NCBI RefSeq assembly: GCF_001831475.1
Contig: NZ_CP017688.1
Location: 1,798,001-1,862,000, forward strand
Length of the DNA: 64,000 nt
Source of the DNA: Flavobacterium crassostreae
Lineage (GTDB): Bacteria; Bacteroidota; Bacteroidia; Flavobacteriales; Flavobacteriaceae
Reading direction: 5' to 3'
Shown: in pieces, positions 26,358 to 35,249 of the stretch
Layout: every line of letters starts with the position of its first letter
Numbering within the stretch: position 1 is the first letter of the stretch
Program-made: the position numbers and the translations under genes
Notes under the pieces: model-generated
The model's input: only the letters and a program-made list of their open reading frames with translations
The model's database searches: none
What the model was told of the DNA's origin: nothing

Positions 26358-26365
26358 TAATTTTG
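26358..26365 (+). promoter_or_regulatory. Possible parE promoter box (TAATTTTG)
   Basis: TAnnTTTG 65 bases before the parE ATG; a second match, TAAATTTG, is at 26305-26312. Which one is used cannot be decided from sequence. Confidence 0.4.
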
Positions 26366-26429
26366 GATCGACCTCTTTTAAAATATATCCAGAAGCCTTA
26401 TATTAGCACAAAATCGTTAAATTTCCACA

Positions 26430-28292
26430 ATGTCTGATCAAAATCAATATACCGAAGATAATATCCGGTCACTGGACTGGAAAGAGCACATCCGTATGCG
26501 TCCCGGGATGTATATCGGAAAACTAGGCGATGGCTCCTCTGCAGATGATGGTATTTATATTTTATTAAAAGAGGTGCTGGATAACTGTATTGATGAGTTT
26601 GTTATGGGTGCCGGCAAGACCATTGAGGTATCTATAAAAGATAAAACGGTGGCTGTTAGGGATTATGGCCGTGGGATTCCGCTGGGCAAGGTGATTGATG
26701 TGGTTTCTAAAATGAATACGGGAGGAAAATACGACTCTTTGGCATTTAAGAAATCCGTTGGTCTGAACGGTGTGGGTACTAAGGCGGTGAATGCTCTGTC
26801 TAACTATTTTAGGGTGGAGTCTGTTCGAGAAGACAAACAAAAGGCGGCAGAATTCTCGGCCGGAAATTTGGTTTTGGATGAGGATATCATTGCTACTACC
26901 AAACGCAAAGGAACCAAGGTTACCTTTATTCCGGACGAAACTATTTTTAAAAATTATAAGTTTAGAAATGAGTATGTAATAAAAATGCTCAAAAATTATT
27001 GTTACCTAAATACCGGGTTGACAATAATTTATAATGGAGAAAAATATTTTTCGGACAATGGATTGAAAGATTTGTTAGACGAAAATATTGCTCAAGAGGA
27101 CATGATTTATCCCATTATTCACCTAAAAGGAGAGGATATTGAGGTAGCAATTACGCATAGTAAGTCCCAGTATAGTGAGGAGTACCACTCTTTTGTAAAT
27201 GGACAAAATACCACACAAGGAGGAACGCATTTGGTGGCTTTTAGGGAAGCTTTGGTTAAAACCATTCGAGAGTTTTATAACAAAACGTTTGATCCATCGG
27301 ATGTTAGAAAATCGATTGTCAGCGCCGTGAGTGTAAAGGTGATGGAGCCAGTATTTGAATCTCAAACCAAAACCAAACTGGGATCTACCGATATAGGTTC
27401 GGAACCCGGAATGCCCTCTGTGCGTACGTTTGTAAATGATTTTGTGAAAACAAAATTAGACAACTACCTGCATAAAAATCCAGAAACGGCAGATTTGCTT
27501 TTGCGAAAAATTTTGCAGGCCGAAAGAGAGCGAAAAGAGCTTTCGGGTATTAGAAAACTAGCCAAGGATCGTGCTAAGAAATCCAACTTGCACAACAAAA
27601 AATTACGAGACTGTAGGGTGCATTTGCCCGATATTAAAAATGCCCGCTATCTAGAGAGTACGCTCTTTATTACCGAGGGAGACTCGGCGTCGGGATCCAT
27701 TACTAAATCGCGGGATGTGAATACACAGGCTGTTTTTAGTTTGCGTGGTAAGCCTTTGAACTCCTATGGCATGAGCAAAAAAATTGTTTACGAAAACGAA
27801 GAGTTCAATTTGTTGCAAGCCGCTCTAGATATTGAAGACGATATGGAAAACCTGCGTTACAACAACATTGTAATTGCAACGGATGCCGATGTGGATGGCA
27901 TGCACATCCGATTGTTATTGATTACGTTTTTTTTGCAGTTTTTTCCAGAATTGATCAAAGAGGGGCATTTGTATATTTTGCAAACCCCACTCTTTAGGGT
28001 CCGAAACAAAAAAGAAACCATTTATTGCTACTCAGATGAGGAGCGCAAAGTCGCCATCGAGAAACTAAAGCCCAAACCCGAAATTACTCGATTTAAGGGA
28101 TTGGGAGAGATCTCGCCAGATGAGTTTCAGTTTTTTATAGGCGAAGATATTCGGTTGGATCCGGTGATGATGGACAAAAATACTTCTGTGGAACAATTGC
28201 TTTCTTTTTATATGGGTAAAAATACCCCAGACCGTCAAGAGTTTATTATTAAAAATTTGAAGGTAGAATTGGATGTGGTGGAGAAGGAGTAG
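26430..28292 (+). CDS. parE: DNA topoisomerase IV subunit B (ParE)
   Basis: 620 residues, ParE size. GHKL ATPase: the DNCIDEF N-box (~50-56), [11 protein letters not shown] (~74-84) and [15 protein letters not shown] (~110-124). The transducer follows, then TOPRIM with [12 protein letters not shown] (~413-424) and the DxD metal site in [13 protein letters not shown] (~482-494). No gyrase-type insertion. With ParC it decatenates daughter chromosomes. The N terminus [21 protein letters not shown] is typical. It is followed after 179 bases by the A subunit on the same strand, which supports Topo IV rather than gyrase. Confidence 0.93.
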   Translation: MSDQNQYTEDNIRSLDWKEHIRMRPGMYIGKLGDGSSADDGIYILLKEVLDNCIDEFVMGAGKTIEVSIKDKTVAVRDYGRGIPLGKVIDVVSKMNTGGKYDSLAFKKSVGLNGVGTKAVNALSNYFRVESVREDKQKAAEFSAGNLVLDEDIIATTKRKGTKVTFIPDETIFKNYKFRNEYVIKMLKNYCYLNTGLTIIYNGEKYFSDNGLKDLLDENIAQEDMIYPIIHLKGEDIEVAITHSKSQYSEEYHSFVNGQNTTQGGTHLVAFREALVKTIREFYNKTFDPSDVRKSIVSAVSVKVMEPVFESQTKTKLGSTDIGSEPGMPSVRTFVNDFVKTKLDNYLHKNPETADLLLRKILQAERERKELSGIRKLAKDRAKKSNLHNKKLRDCRVHLPDIKNARYLESTLFITEGDSASGSITKSRDVNTQAVFSLRGKPLNSYGMSKKIVYENEEFNLLQAALDIEDDMENLRYNNIVIATDADVDGMHIRLLLITFFLQFFPELIKEGHLYILQTPLFRVRNKKETIYCYSDEERKVAIEKLKPKPEITRFKGLGEISPDEFQFFIGEDIRLDPVMMDKNTSVEQLLSFYMGKNTPDRQEFIIKNLKVELDVVEKE

Positions 28293-28471
28293 CCTCCAAA
28301 ATGGGTGGAAATAAAATACGGTACTCCAGAGTTGGTACCCACAAACCGTTTTTGGTTTTAAGTGGTGGAATCTTTTTCTAAAAAAAAATAACCAATACAT
28401 CGTTGGCAGTAAGTATAAAACGGTTTTACCTAGTAAAGAAGATTTAATGAAATTAATTTCGTGAGCATTAT

Positions 28472-31183
28472 ATGAAAGACGAGGAACAAGAAGATATAAA
28501 TCCAGAAAAGGAAGCGATTAACTCAGAGGATTCTAGCGTTGGTAAAAATCCAGAAGCAGATGAAGCAGATGATGTTGTTGAAAAATCGACAGACACAGGC
28601 CATTTTTACGATACTAACGAAGACGGTGCCGAAACCATTACTAAGGTAACCGGAATGTATAAAGACTGGTTCTTAGATTATGCCTCTTACGTAATTCTCG
28701 AACGAGCCGTTCCTGCTATCGAGGATGGTTTTAAACCCGTGCAACGCCGTATTATGCACTCCTTAAAAGAGCTGGATGATGGGCGGTACAACAAAGTTGC
28801 CAATGTTGTGGGCCACACCATGCAGTACCACCCACACGGAGATGCTAGTATTGGGGACGCTATGGTGCAAATAGGCCAAAAAGAACTCCTGATTGATTGC
28901 CAAGGAAACTGGGGAAACATACTCACTGGAGATAGTGCCGCAGCTTCGCGTTATATTGAAGCTCGTTTGTCTAAGTTTGCCTTAGAGGTTTTATATAGTC
29001 CAAAAATTACAGATTGGGGTATGTCTTATGATGGTCGTAGAGCCGAACCCAACAACTTGCCCGTAAAATTTCCGTTGCTATTGGCACAAGGAGCCGAGGG
29101 GATTGCTGTGGGACTTTCGACCAAAGTATTGCCACACAATTTTAATGAACTAATTGATGCTTCGATCAAAATATTAAAAGGGAAACCCTTTGCAATTTAT
29201 CCTGATTTTATGACACAAGGTATTGCCGATGTGTCTAATTATAATGATGGAATGCGTGGTGGTAGAGTACGGGTGCGTGCCAAAATTGCGCAACAAGATA
29301 AAAACACCTTGGTGATTACCCAAATTCCGTTTTCGACCAATACTACTACACTTATTGATAGTATTTTGAAAGCCAATGAAAAAGGGAAGATCAAAATCAA
29401 GAAAATTGAAGACAATACAGCAGCCAATGTAGAAATCTTAATTCATTTATATCCAGGTGTTTCGCCAGATAAAACGATAGATGCCTTATTTGCCTTTACG
29501 GCTTGCGAAACCTCTGTGGCGCCGCTTGGTTGTGTGATCGAAGATAACAAACCGCTGTTTATAGGCGTATCGGATATGTTGAAAATTTCGACCAACAGAA
29601 CCGTGCAGCTATTAAAGAGTGAACTCGAAATTCAACTAGCCGAATTAGAGGAGCAATGGCATTTTTTATCCTTAGAACGTATTTTTATTGAAAACAAAAT
29701 TTATAGAGATATTGAGGAAAAAACCACACGCGATACCGTTATTCAAGCAGTAGAAGATGGTCTAAAACCACACATCCAACATTTAAAGCGTGCCATAACC
29801 GAAGAGGATATTTTGAGATTGTTAGACATCCGAATCATGCGTATCTCTAAGTTTGACAGCAACAAAGCACAAGATAAAATTGAAGCTTTAGAAGGAAGTA
29901 TTGCACAAGTAAAGCAGGATTTAGAACATTTGATTGATTTTGCGATAGCCTACTTTACAAAGCTTAAAGAAAAGTATGGAAAAGGGCGCGAACGCCAAAC
30001 AGAGCTTCGTATTTTTGACGATATTGAGGCCACCAAAGTAGTTTTGCGCAATACCAAATTATATGTAAATAGAGAAGAAGGATTTGTTGGAACCAGTCTC
30101 AAAAAAGACGAGTACGTTACCGATTGTTCGGATATTGATGATGTTATTGTTTTTTTGCGCAACGGAAACATGATGATCACCAAGGTAGATGCCAAAACCT
30201 TTGTAGGCAAAGACATTATCCATATTGCTATTTTTGACAAGAGTGACAAGCGCACCATTTATAATATACTATATCGAGACGGAAAATCGGGCCCAGCTTA
30301 TATAAAACGGTTTAATGTAACTGCCGTAACCAGAGATAAATTATATGATTTAACAGCAGGCACTGCAGGATCTCAAATTTTGTATTTTACATGCAATCCT
30401 AATGGCGAAGCAGAAGTTATTACCATACTATTGCGACAGGTAGGAAACATCAAAAAATTAAAATTTGACATAGATTTTGCCAAACTTACCATTAAAGGCC
30501 GTACTGCCAAAGGAAACATAGCCAGTAAATACCCTATCAAAAAAATTGAAATCAAAGAAAAAGGAATCTCCACCTTACTGCCCAGAAAAGTATGGTTTGA
30601 TGACACCGTTAGACGTTTAAATGTAGAGGGTAGAGGAGCATTATTGGGAGAATTTAGACCTAGCGACAAAATACTAATTATCCAACAATCTGGAAAATTA
30701 AAAGTAGTCACACCAGAGCTAACCACCCATTTTGAAACCGATATGGTTGTATTAGAAAAATGGGTGCCCCAAAAACCCATTTCGGCAATATACTATGATG
30801 GCGAGAAGCAGCGGTATTATCTAAAACGTTTTTTGGTAGAAACAGAAAACAAAGAAGAGGTTTTTATAACCGAGCATCCTAATTCACAATTAGAGATTGT
30901 AGCAACCGACTACCGTCCGGTGGCAGAGTTGGTTTTTCCAAAAATAAAAGGCGTCCAAAAAGAAACCATTGTTATAGATGTAGAAAATTTTATTGCCATA
31001 AAAGGATTCAAGGCCATGGGGAACCAATTGACTACAGATAAACTAAAGCAAGTAAACCTGTTAGACCCATTGCCATATGAAGCACCTCTAGAAACACCGC
31101 CAGAAAAAAGCAATTTGGATTCAGAGAACCATACCGATGGGGATGTGCAACTAGATGAAGATGGTCAGGTAATATTATTTTGA
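28472..31183 (+). CDS. parC: DNA topoisomerase IV subunit A (ParC)
   Basis: 903 residues. An acidic, low-complexity N-terminal extension (~1-55) precedes the winged-helix/tower core starting MYKDWFLDYASYVILERAVP. The quinolone-pocket region reads HPHGDASIGDAMV (~120-132) and the active Tyr is in AAASRYIEARLS (Tyr ~161). The C-terminal domain is a divergent beta-pinwheel without a GyrA box (QRRGGKG is not seen), in line with ParC, and the tail is again acidic (~875-900). The protein cleaves and passes DNA duplexes together with ParE encoded upstream. Confidence 0.92.
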   Translation: MKDEEQEDINPEKEAINSEDSSVGKNPEADEADDVVEKSTDTGHFYDTNEDGAETITKVTGMYKDWFLDYASYVILERAVPAIEDGFKPVQRRIMHSLKELDDGRYNKVANVVGHTMQYHPHGDASIGDAMVQIGQKELLIDCQGNWGNILTGDSAAASRYIEARLSKFALEVLYSPKITDWGMSYDGRRAEPNNLPVKFPLLLAQGAEGIAVGLSTKVLPHNFNELIDASIKILKGKPFAIYPDFMTQGIADVSNYNDGMRGGRVRVRAKIAQQDKNTLVITQIPFSTNTTTLIDSILKANEKGKIKIKKIEDNTAANVEILIHLYPGVSPDKTIDALFAFTACETSVAPLGCVIEDNKPLFIGVSDMLKISTNRTVQLLKSELEIQLAELEEQWHFLSLERIFIENKIYRDIEEKTTRDTVIQAVEDGLKPHIQHLKRAITEEDILRLLDIRIMRISKFDSNKAQDKIEALEGSIAQVKQDLEHLIDFAIAYFTKLKEKYGKGRERQTELRIFDDIEATKVVLRNTKLYVNREEGFVGTSLKKDEYVTDCSDIDDVIVFLRNGNMMITKVDAKTFVGKDIIHIAIFDKSDKRTIYNILYRDGKSGPAYIKRFNVTAVTRDKLYDLTAGTAGSQILYFTCNPNGEAEVITILLRQVGNIKKLKFDIDFAKLTIKGRTAKGNIASKYPIKKIEIKEKGISTLLPRKVWFDDTVRRLNVEGRGALLGEFRPSDKILIIQQSGKLKVVTPELTTHFETDMVVLEKWVPQKPISAIYYDGEKQRYYLKRFLVETENKEEVFITEHPNSQLEIVATDYRPVAELVFPKIKGVQKETIVIDVENFIAIKGFKAMGNQLTTDKLKQVNLLDPLPYEAPLETPPEKSNLDSENHTDGDVQLDEDGQVILF

Positions 31184-31197
31184 TAAACAAACAACCC

Positions 31198-32262
31198 ATG
31201 AGTGATGCATTTATACAATTCAAAAAACCGTCTTATCCCATAAATAAATCCTTATTTGACTATTTAGAACGTTTTGATCGCATTTCAAAAGTAGCCATAA
31301 GTTATGAGGATTTATTACGATTTTCAGGATCTATAAACGTGTATGACAAAAAAGACCAAGACACCCTCTGGGCACGAGTTTTTTATAGTGAGCACGAAAG
31401 GACCGAAATAGATTTGAACCTAAAAAAAATCTATTCTCTGCTCCATTCGGATGGAAATACAGATATCCTAAAGTTTTTAAATGTAGATGCCATTGATTAC
31501 TGCACCTTTGGAAACTCCAAGCCTTTTAGGGTAAAAGTACGTAACATTCTCAATGACAATTACGTGCATTTTTATATAAAAAAAGCCGATGCCTCCAGGA
31601 TTTATGGTCTGGAGTTGGAGCATATTTTATCCCCAGACAAAATAAACTTTTTAGTCTACCAAGATACCTTGATTGAAGAGCACATTATAGGCATACCAGG
31701 AGATGTTTTTATGGATACCTTGTTAAAAAATTGCATTGAAACCGAAAAAGCACAAATAGCAAAAGAATTTGTAAAATTTAATGAACGCTGCATGATCCGT
31801 TTGTTGGGAGACATGAGAGCCTATAATTATGTAATTGTTCCCATACATGATTTTGATCAGGTAGTGTATAGAATACGCCCCATTGACTTTGACCAACAAT
31901 GTTACGAAGGCAATTTTAAGGTATATCGGCCGCAGTTTTTTAAAGAAAACAATCCAATGGTACGGCTAGTTAAAGAAAAACTACAAATTAGTTCTGTAGA
32001 ACAATATAAAAATGAAGAACGGTCCGCATTGGCCAAAAGAATTTTGTCTGCCGAAACCCGTATAAAGCGTATCCTAAAAATCATGGGACAAGACACTATT
32101 GCCCCTCCAGAACATGTAGAACAACTAAAAATGGATCTTTATAAGTACACCAATGACTTGAATTTTAAAAACGCCAAACGAATGGGAAATGTGCTCAGTG
32201 CCGCATTCCGGTTTGTAACCAAAAATTATAAGAACGCAAACGTATTTAAATCCGGTTTTTGA
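31198..32262 (+). CDS. Conserved hypothetical protein downstream of parC
   Basis: 354 residues from ATG 31198; a TTG at 31180 that overlaps the parC stop is less likely. Cytoplasmic, mixed alpha/beta, no signal peptide, no membrane helix, and no motif I can assign. Charged throughout, with a helical C-terminal third (RSALAKRILSAETRIKRILKIMG). It lies 14 bases after parC and is very likely cotranscribed with it, so a role in chromosome segregation or topology is possible but unproven. Confidence 0.75.
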   Translation: MSDAFIQFKKPSYPINKSLFDYLERFDRISKVAISYEDLLRFSGSINVYDKKDQDTLWARVFYSEHERTEIDLNLKKIYSLLHSDGNTDILKFLNVDAIDYCTFGNSKPFRVKVRNILNDNYVHFYIKKADASRIYGLELEHILSPDKINFLVYQDTLIEEHIIGIPGDVFMDTLLKNCIETEKAQIAKEFVKFNERCMIRLLGDMRAYNYVIVPIHDFDQVVYRIRPIDFDQQCYEGNFKVYRPQFFKENNPMVRLVKEKLQISSVEQYKNEERSALAKRILSAETRIKRILKIMGQDTIAPPEHVEQLKMDLYKYTNDLNFKNAKRMGNVLSAAFRFVTKNYKNANVFKSGF

Positions 32263-32309
32263 GAAATCGATTTTGCAAGACACCAAAAACCACCAAACCA
32301 ATACCCCAA

Positions 32310-32354
32310 AACAGCAACTCCTTATTTACAAGCTGTAAATAAGGAGTTGCTGTT
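32310..32354. terminator. Perfect 21-bp inverted repeat between convergent genes
   Basis: AACAGCAACTCCTTATTTAC plus one more base pairs perfectly with its complement across AGC. On the minus strand it is followed by TTTTGGGG; on the plus strand there is no real T-run. It sits between the stops at 32262 (+) and 32377 (-), so a bidirectional terminator is the simplest reading, but the arm length and perfection are unusual. Confidence 0.7.
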
Positions 32355-32376
32355 TGTGTAGAGGCAAGATTGCTAG

Positions 32377-33435
32377 TTATGATTTTTGTTCTTTATTAAA
32401 ATAAACCAGATAGTAATACATCTGTTTTTCTTCGTCCCAGCCTTTTTCTACATATTTTTCGGCACTTTCGGGATTAATAAAATCCATTTTTATTTGGATA
32501 TTGGTATCCAGATTGATAACGTTTTTGATAGATTTTCGGGCATCCGAAACCGCTGCATTAGCAATAGGGAACGAGGTTACGTCCTCAATGCTATATTTTT
32601 CACCTTTGTCGGTTTTATAATTTTTAAATTCTGGAATCAAATCCGGGTTGTCTAAAACTTCATTCAAGAAGTTGGTTTCTTCAAACTGGTCGTTTTTGGC
32701 AAAATAATTTACAGATCGGTTCATAAACATTACCTCTTCTTTTTTGTCTTCAGCCGGAAAAACCACATCTTTAGCAAAATTTTGACAAAATTTCAAGTAT
32801 TTCTTAGTGATAAAATTTTCATCCTCAAACGCATCCACAGACAAAAAATGTTCCAACCAATAGCGGGCATCATAACGGTTACTATCAACGGTCAATATTT
32901 TGTAGCCTTCTTCTTTTTTATGATTAAAAATAATACAGCCTTTATCTAATTTACTCAAGTTTACCCCTTGTTGCAAAATCATCTCTAAATGGGTTCCTTT
33001 TTCTTCAAACTGCAAAAAATCTGCTTGTAACTCACTTTTAAAAATCCCGATGGCATCCACAGGAGTATTGTCAATATTCACATTGGTCAAATACGTCACA
33101 TACACCTCTCCGTTTTTAATATGCGGATGGTTGGATTGCTCAAATAAATGTTTGGTTATTTTTTTAGAGGTTTCGTGTAGTGTTTCTGGTTTTTCAAAAA
33201 TTTCGGTAGCAAATTTGTACATATCATTGTAATCCAAATCTACCTCATGCGCAAACTGAAAATAGTTTTCCTCTTTTTCTCTAAAAGGTTTCAAGAAAAA
33301 TTCTTTCATAAGCGGCACAATCTCGTCATTAAGACTAAAGGGTTGCTCGGATAAAAAAATGGCCTCGTTGCGGCTTTTGTTTCCTACCCTATGGATAGAA
33401 AGCGTCTCTATGTGCGTGTTAAATAAGTTAATCAT
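32377..33435 (-). CDS. Nucleoid-associated protein (YejK/NdpA-like)
   Basis: 352 residues. The N terminus (INLFNTHIETLSIHRVGNKSRNE) and the middle segment (YVTYLTNVNIDNTPVDAIGIFKSE, followed by FLQF) match the bacterial 37-kDa nucleoid-associated protein family, which is bacterial-wide and of poorly defined role on the chromosome. Length fits (~335-350). No signal peptide. Followed by the inverted repeat; upstream 141 bases separate it from the next minus-strand gene, so it may have its own promoter. Confidence 0.82.
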   Translation of the reverse strand: MINLFNTHIETLSIHRVGNKSRNEAIFLSEQPFSLNDEIVPLMKEFFLKPFREKEENYFQFAHEVDLDYNDMYKFATEIFEKPETLHETSKKITKHLFEQSNHPHIKNGEVYVTYLTNVNIDNTPVDAIGIFKSELQADFLQFEEKGTHLEMILQQGVNLSKLDKGCIIFNHKKEEGYKILTVDSNRYDARYWLEHFLSVDAFEDENFITKKYLKFCQNFAKDVVFPAEDKKEEVMFMNRSVNYFAKNDQFEETNFLNEVLDNPDLIPEFKNYKTDKGEKYSIEDVTSFPIANAAVSDARKSIKNVINLDTNIQIKMDFINPESAEKYVEKGWDEEKQMYYYLVYFNKEQKS

Positions 33436-33576
33436 TTTTATTTTAGAGTTTATGAGAGACTGAGTTTAAAAGATTCAAAGTGTTTTATTTTCCTGCAAAG
33501 GACACCTTAGCTTCTTTCAACTTCTGGACTATCTTGGTATGTTTTCTTAAATTGTAATTGGGATATGCAATTGGGG

Positions 33577-34116
33577 TTAATTCCAATTTTCCTCATATCC
33601 AAAATCTTCAAAGCTATCATCGCCTTCAAATAGATCCAAATCATCCGGATCCAAACCATCCTCATAGTCGTTGGCATAATCGTCTGCGTTATCGGCTTCA
33701 AAGTTTTTTTCGATAGCCTCATCGGGCATTTCGCCATGAGCAAATAACGTTTCTGGATACGTGGCTCCAGCTTCTTGCTCCTCCACCGAAGCGAGTTCAA
33801 TAAGAAACGTCCACATGTTTATAAAATCATAAACATACAAAAGCTTGGTGTTTTCTTCATCCAAAATATCCGAAAGCTTATAATCACTCATGATTTTTTG
33901 TTCGCCCGGAATATCTCCTGTATCAAAAAGCGAAATTTCGTCCTCCTGATTCCAAGTCTCATCACAAGTATAAAAAGATGCCACTTCCATCCCGTCAAAG
34001 CCAAACGAATTGAAGATTGCATTATGTAAATCTTCTAAAGTATCCTCATCAAGTATTGCAATATCTCTAAAAATATCTTCTTCGGCATCTAGAATCACTC
34101 TGAATTTGTAAACCAT
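33577..34116 (-). CDS. pRiA4b ORF-3-like (IS1096 TnpR-like) protein
   Basis: 179 residues. The N-terminal half has the pRiA4b ORF-3 fold pattern: VYKFRVILDAEEDIFRDIAILDEDTLEDLHNAI (1-33), FGFDGMEVASFY (~38-49) and LLYVYDFINMWTFLIEL (~92-108), where the family has 'YxYDFGDxW-H-I'. The C-terminal ~50 residues are extremely acidic (repeated Asp/Glu/Tyr). Relatives occur both on mobile elements and as plain chromosomal genes; no transposon is seen here. Function unknown. Confidence 0.8.
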   Translation of the reverse strand: MVYKFRVILDAEEDIFRDIAILDEDTLEDLHNAIFNSFGFDGMEVASFYTCDETWNQEDEISLFDTGDIPGEQKIMSDYKLSDILDEENTKLLYVYDFINMWTFLIELASVEEQEAGATYPETLFAHGEMPDEAIEKNFEADNADDYANDYEDGLDPDDLDLFEGDDSFEDFGYEENWN

Positions 34117-34139
34117 AATCTTTGTTTTTAATGAAAGTT

Positions 34140-34147
34140 CAAAGGTA
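34140..34147 (-). promoter_or_regulatory. Promoter box (TACCTTTG, minus strand)
   Basis: TAnnTTTG on the minus strand, 24 bases before the start at 34116. Confidence 0.55.
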
Positions 34148-34258
34148 AAATTTAATTTTAGATTTCAGATTTGCAAACGGCATTTGTTGATAAGATTTTT
34201 GCCCAAAAACCTAAAGCCCTAGCCCTAAATTTGTTTCGGACCAAAACCCCAATCCCCA

Positions 34259-34816
34259 TCACAAATTTAATTCCCGAATCACCCTAGCGGGATTTCCGAC
34301 CGCCAAGCAGTTATCCGGAACATCCTTTGTGACCACAGATCCAGCACCGATCACACAACCCTTACCAATACGAACTCCAGGGCAAACCACCGTATTGCCA
34401 CCAATCCAACAATCCTCCCCAATGGCAATTGGCAAGGCAGATGCCCTGGTTTTTCTAAGTTCTGCCTCCAGCGGGTGCGTAGCGGTATAGAGCTGTACAT
34501 TAGGTCCCAAAAACACATTAGAACCAATAGTTACCGGCGCAGCATCCAGCACCACACAATTCACATTAAAATACACATTGGCACCACACTGTATATTATA
34601 GCCATAATCACAATGAAAAGGCGGCTCAATATAAAGATTAGCCCCAACATTAGGAATCAATTCCTGTATAATCTCGCGCGCCTTTTTAGTAATGCGGAAC
34701 TCCGTAACATTCAGTCGATGCAGCAAGTTCTTGGCACGTCTTCGGTCTTTAACCAAAGAGGCATCGCCAGCAAAATAATAGTCACCAGCAATCATTTTTT
34801 CTTTTTCTGTTTTCAT
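34259..34816 (-). CDS. Sugar O-acetyltransferase (maltose/galactoside acetyltransferase type)
   Basis: 185 residues, standard for the Maa/LacA/NodL group. N-terminal helical cap EKEKMIAGDYYFAGDASLVKDRRRAK (residues ~4-29), then left-handed beta-helix repeats with the conserved loop FHCDYGYNIQCGANVYFN (~68-85), the catalytic His in LYTATHPLEAELR (~109-121) and the closing AGSVVTKDVPDNCLAVGNPARVI. Acetyl-CoA donor; the acceptor sugar is unknown. Isolated gene, followed upstream by a structured repeat. Confidence 0.9.
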   Translation of the reverse strand: MKTEKEKMIAGDYYFAGDASLVKDRRRAKNLLHRLNVTEFRITKKAREIIQELIPNVGANLYIEPPFHCDYGYNIQCGANVYFNVNCVVLDAAPVTIGSNVFLGPNVQLYTATHPLEAELRKTRASALPIAIGEDCWIGGNTVVCPGVRIGKGCVIGAGSVVTKDVPDNCLAVGNPARVIRELNL

Positions 34817-34849
34817 GATCGGTTACTTAAATACATATTTTAAACATTA

Positions 34850-34941
34850 GGGCATGCCCTGCGCAAAAGCTCCGGTCGGGCTATCCGTTACAATCTCCCA
34901 TAAAAAAATGGGAGGATTTTCACTACTATCCCTCATGCAAG
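34850..34941 (-). repeat. Structured dispersed repeat, copy C (minus strand)
   Basis: Read on the minus strand it gives GAGGGATAGTAGTGAAAATCC, arms CTCCCAT/ATGGGAG, then AGATTGTAACGGATAGCCCGACCGGAGCT, the same order as copies A and B. It ends with the palindrome GGGCATGCCC (34850-34859). It lies between divergently transcribed genes, upstream of both. Confidence 0.75.
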
Positions 34942-35249
34942 CCATCGCTGTGAGCAATCATGATTTGGTGTAAATATACCCGAAAAAGGAGTTTATTACA
35001 ACTCATCCTCCTAATTTGACAGTTCAGTAACAAAAAATTTTTCTAATGCTGGCTTGCATATACTTTTGTACCCACACAACCCCAAGTTAGTAACCCTAAA
35101 AACACCCAATACCCATGCAAAACAACACCCCCAATAGTGCCACATACCGCTATACCATCCAATTTTTAGTTATTTTTAGCCCCAAAAACCACTTTTTATA
35201 CTCACAACAAAACAATCCACAACAAAACAACCACTAAAATAGCAATCTA
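34942..35249 (+). other. Intergenic region upstream of the LytS-type kinase
   Basis: 308 bases without a convincing gene. The promoter box TACTTTTG lies at 35061-35068. Downstream of it the strand becomes very rich in A and C, and a 40-codon open frame (35115-35237, many Asn/Gln) could be a leader peptide, but there is no ribosome-site support. Confidence 0.45.

Noticed and set aside
33507..33800. 97-codon minus-strand frame overlapping the pRiA4b-ORF3-like gene
   Set aside because: Overlaps the acidic C terminus of the real gene in a shifted frame; composition rich in repeated Met/Ile/Arg as expected from a shadow.
34850..34859. GGGCATGCCC palindrome as a separate operator
   Set aside because: It is the end of the dispersed repeat copy C, not an independent site.
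35115..35237. 40-codon Asn/Gln-rich open frame before the LytS-type kinase
   Set aside because: Low complexity in an A/C-rich stretch, no ribosome-site signal; kept only as a remark on the intergenic region.
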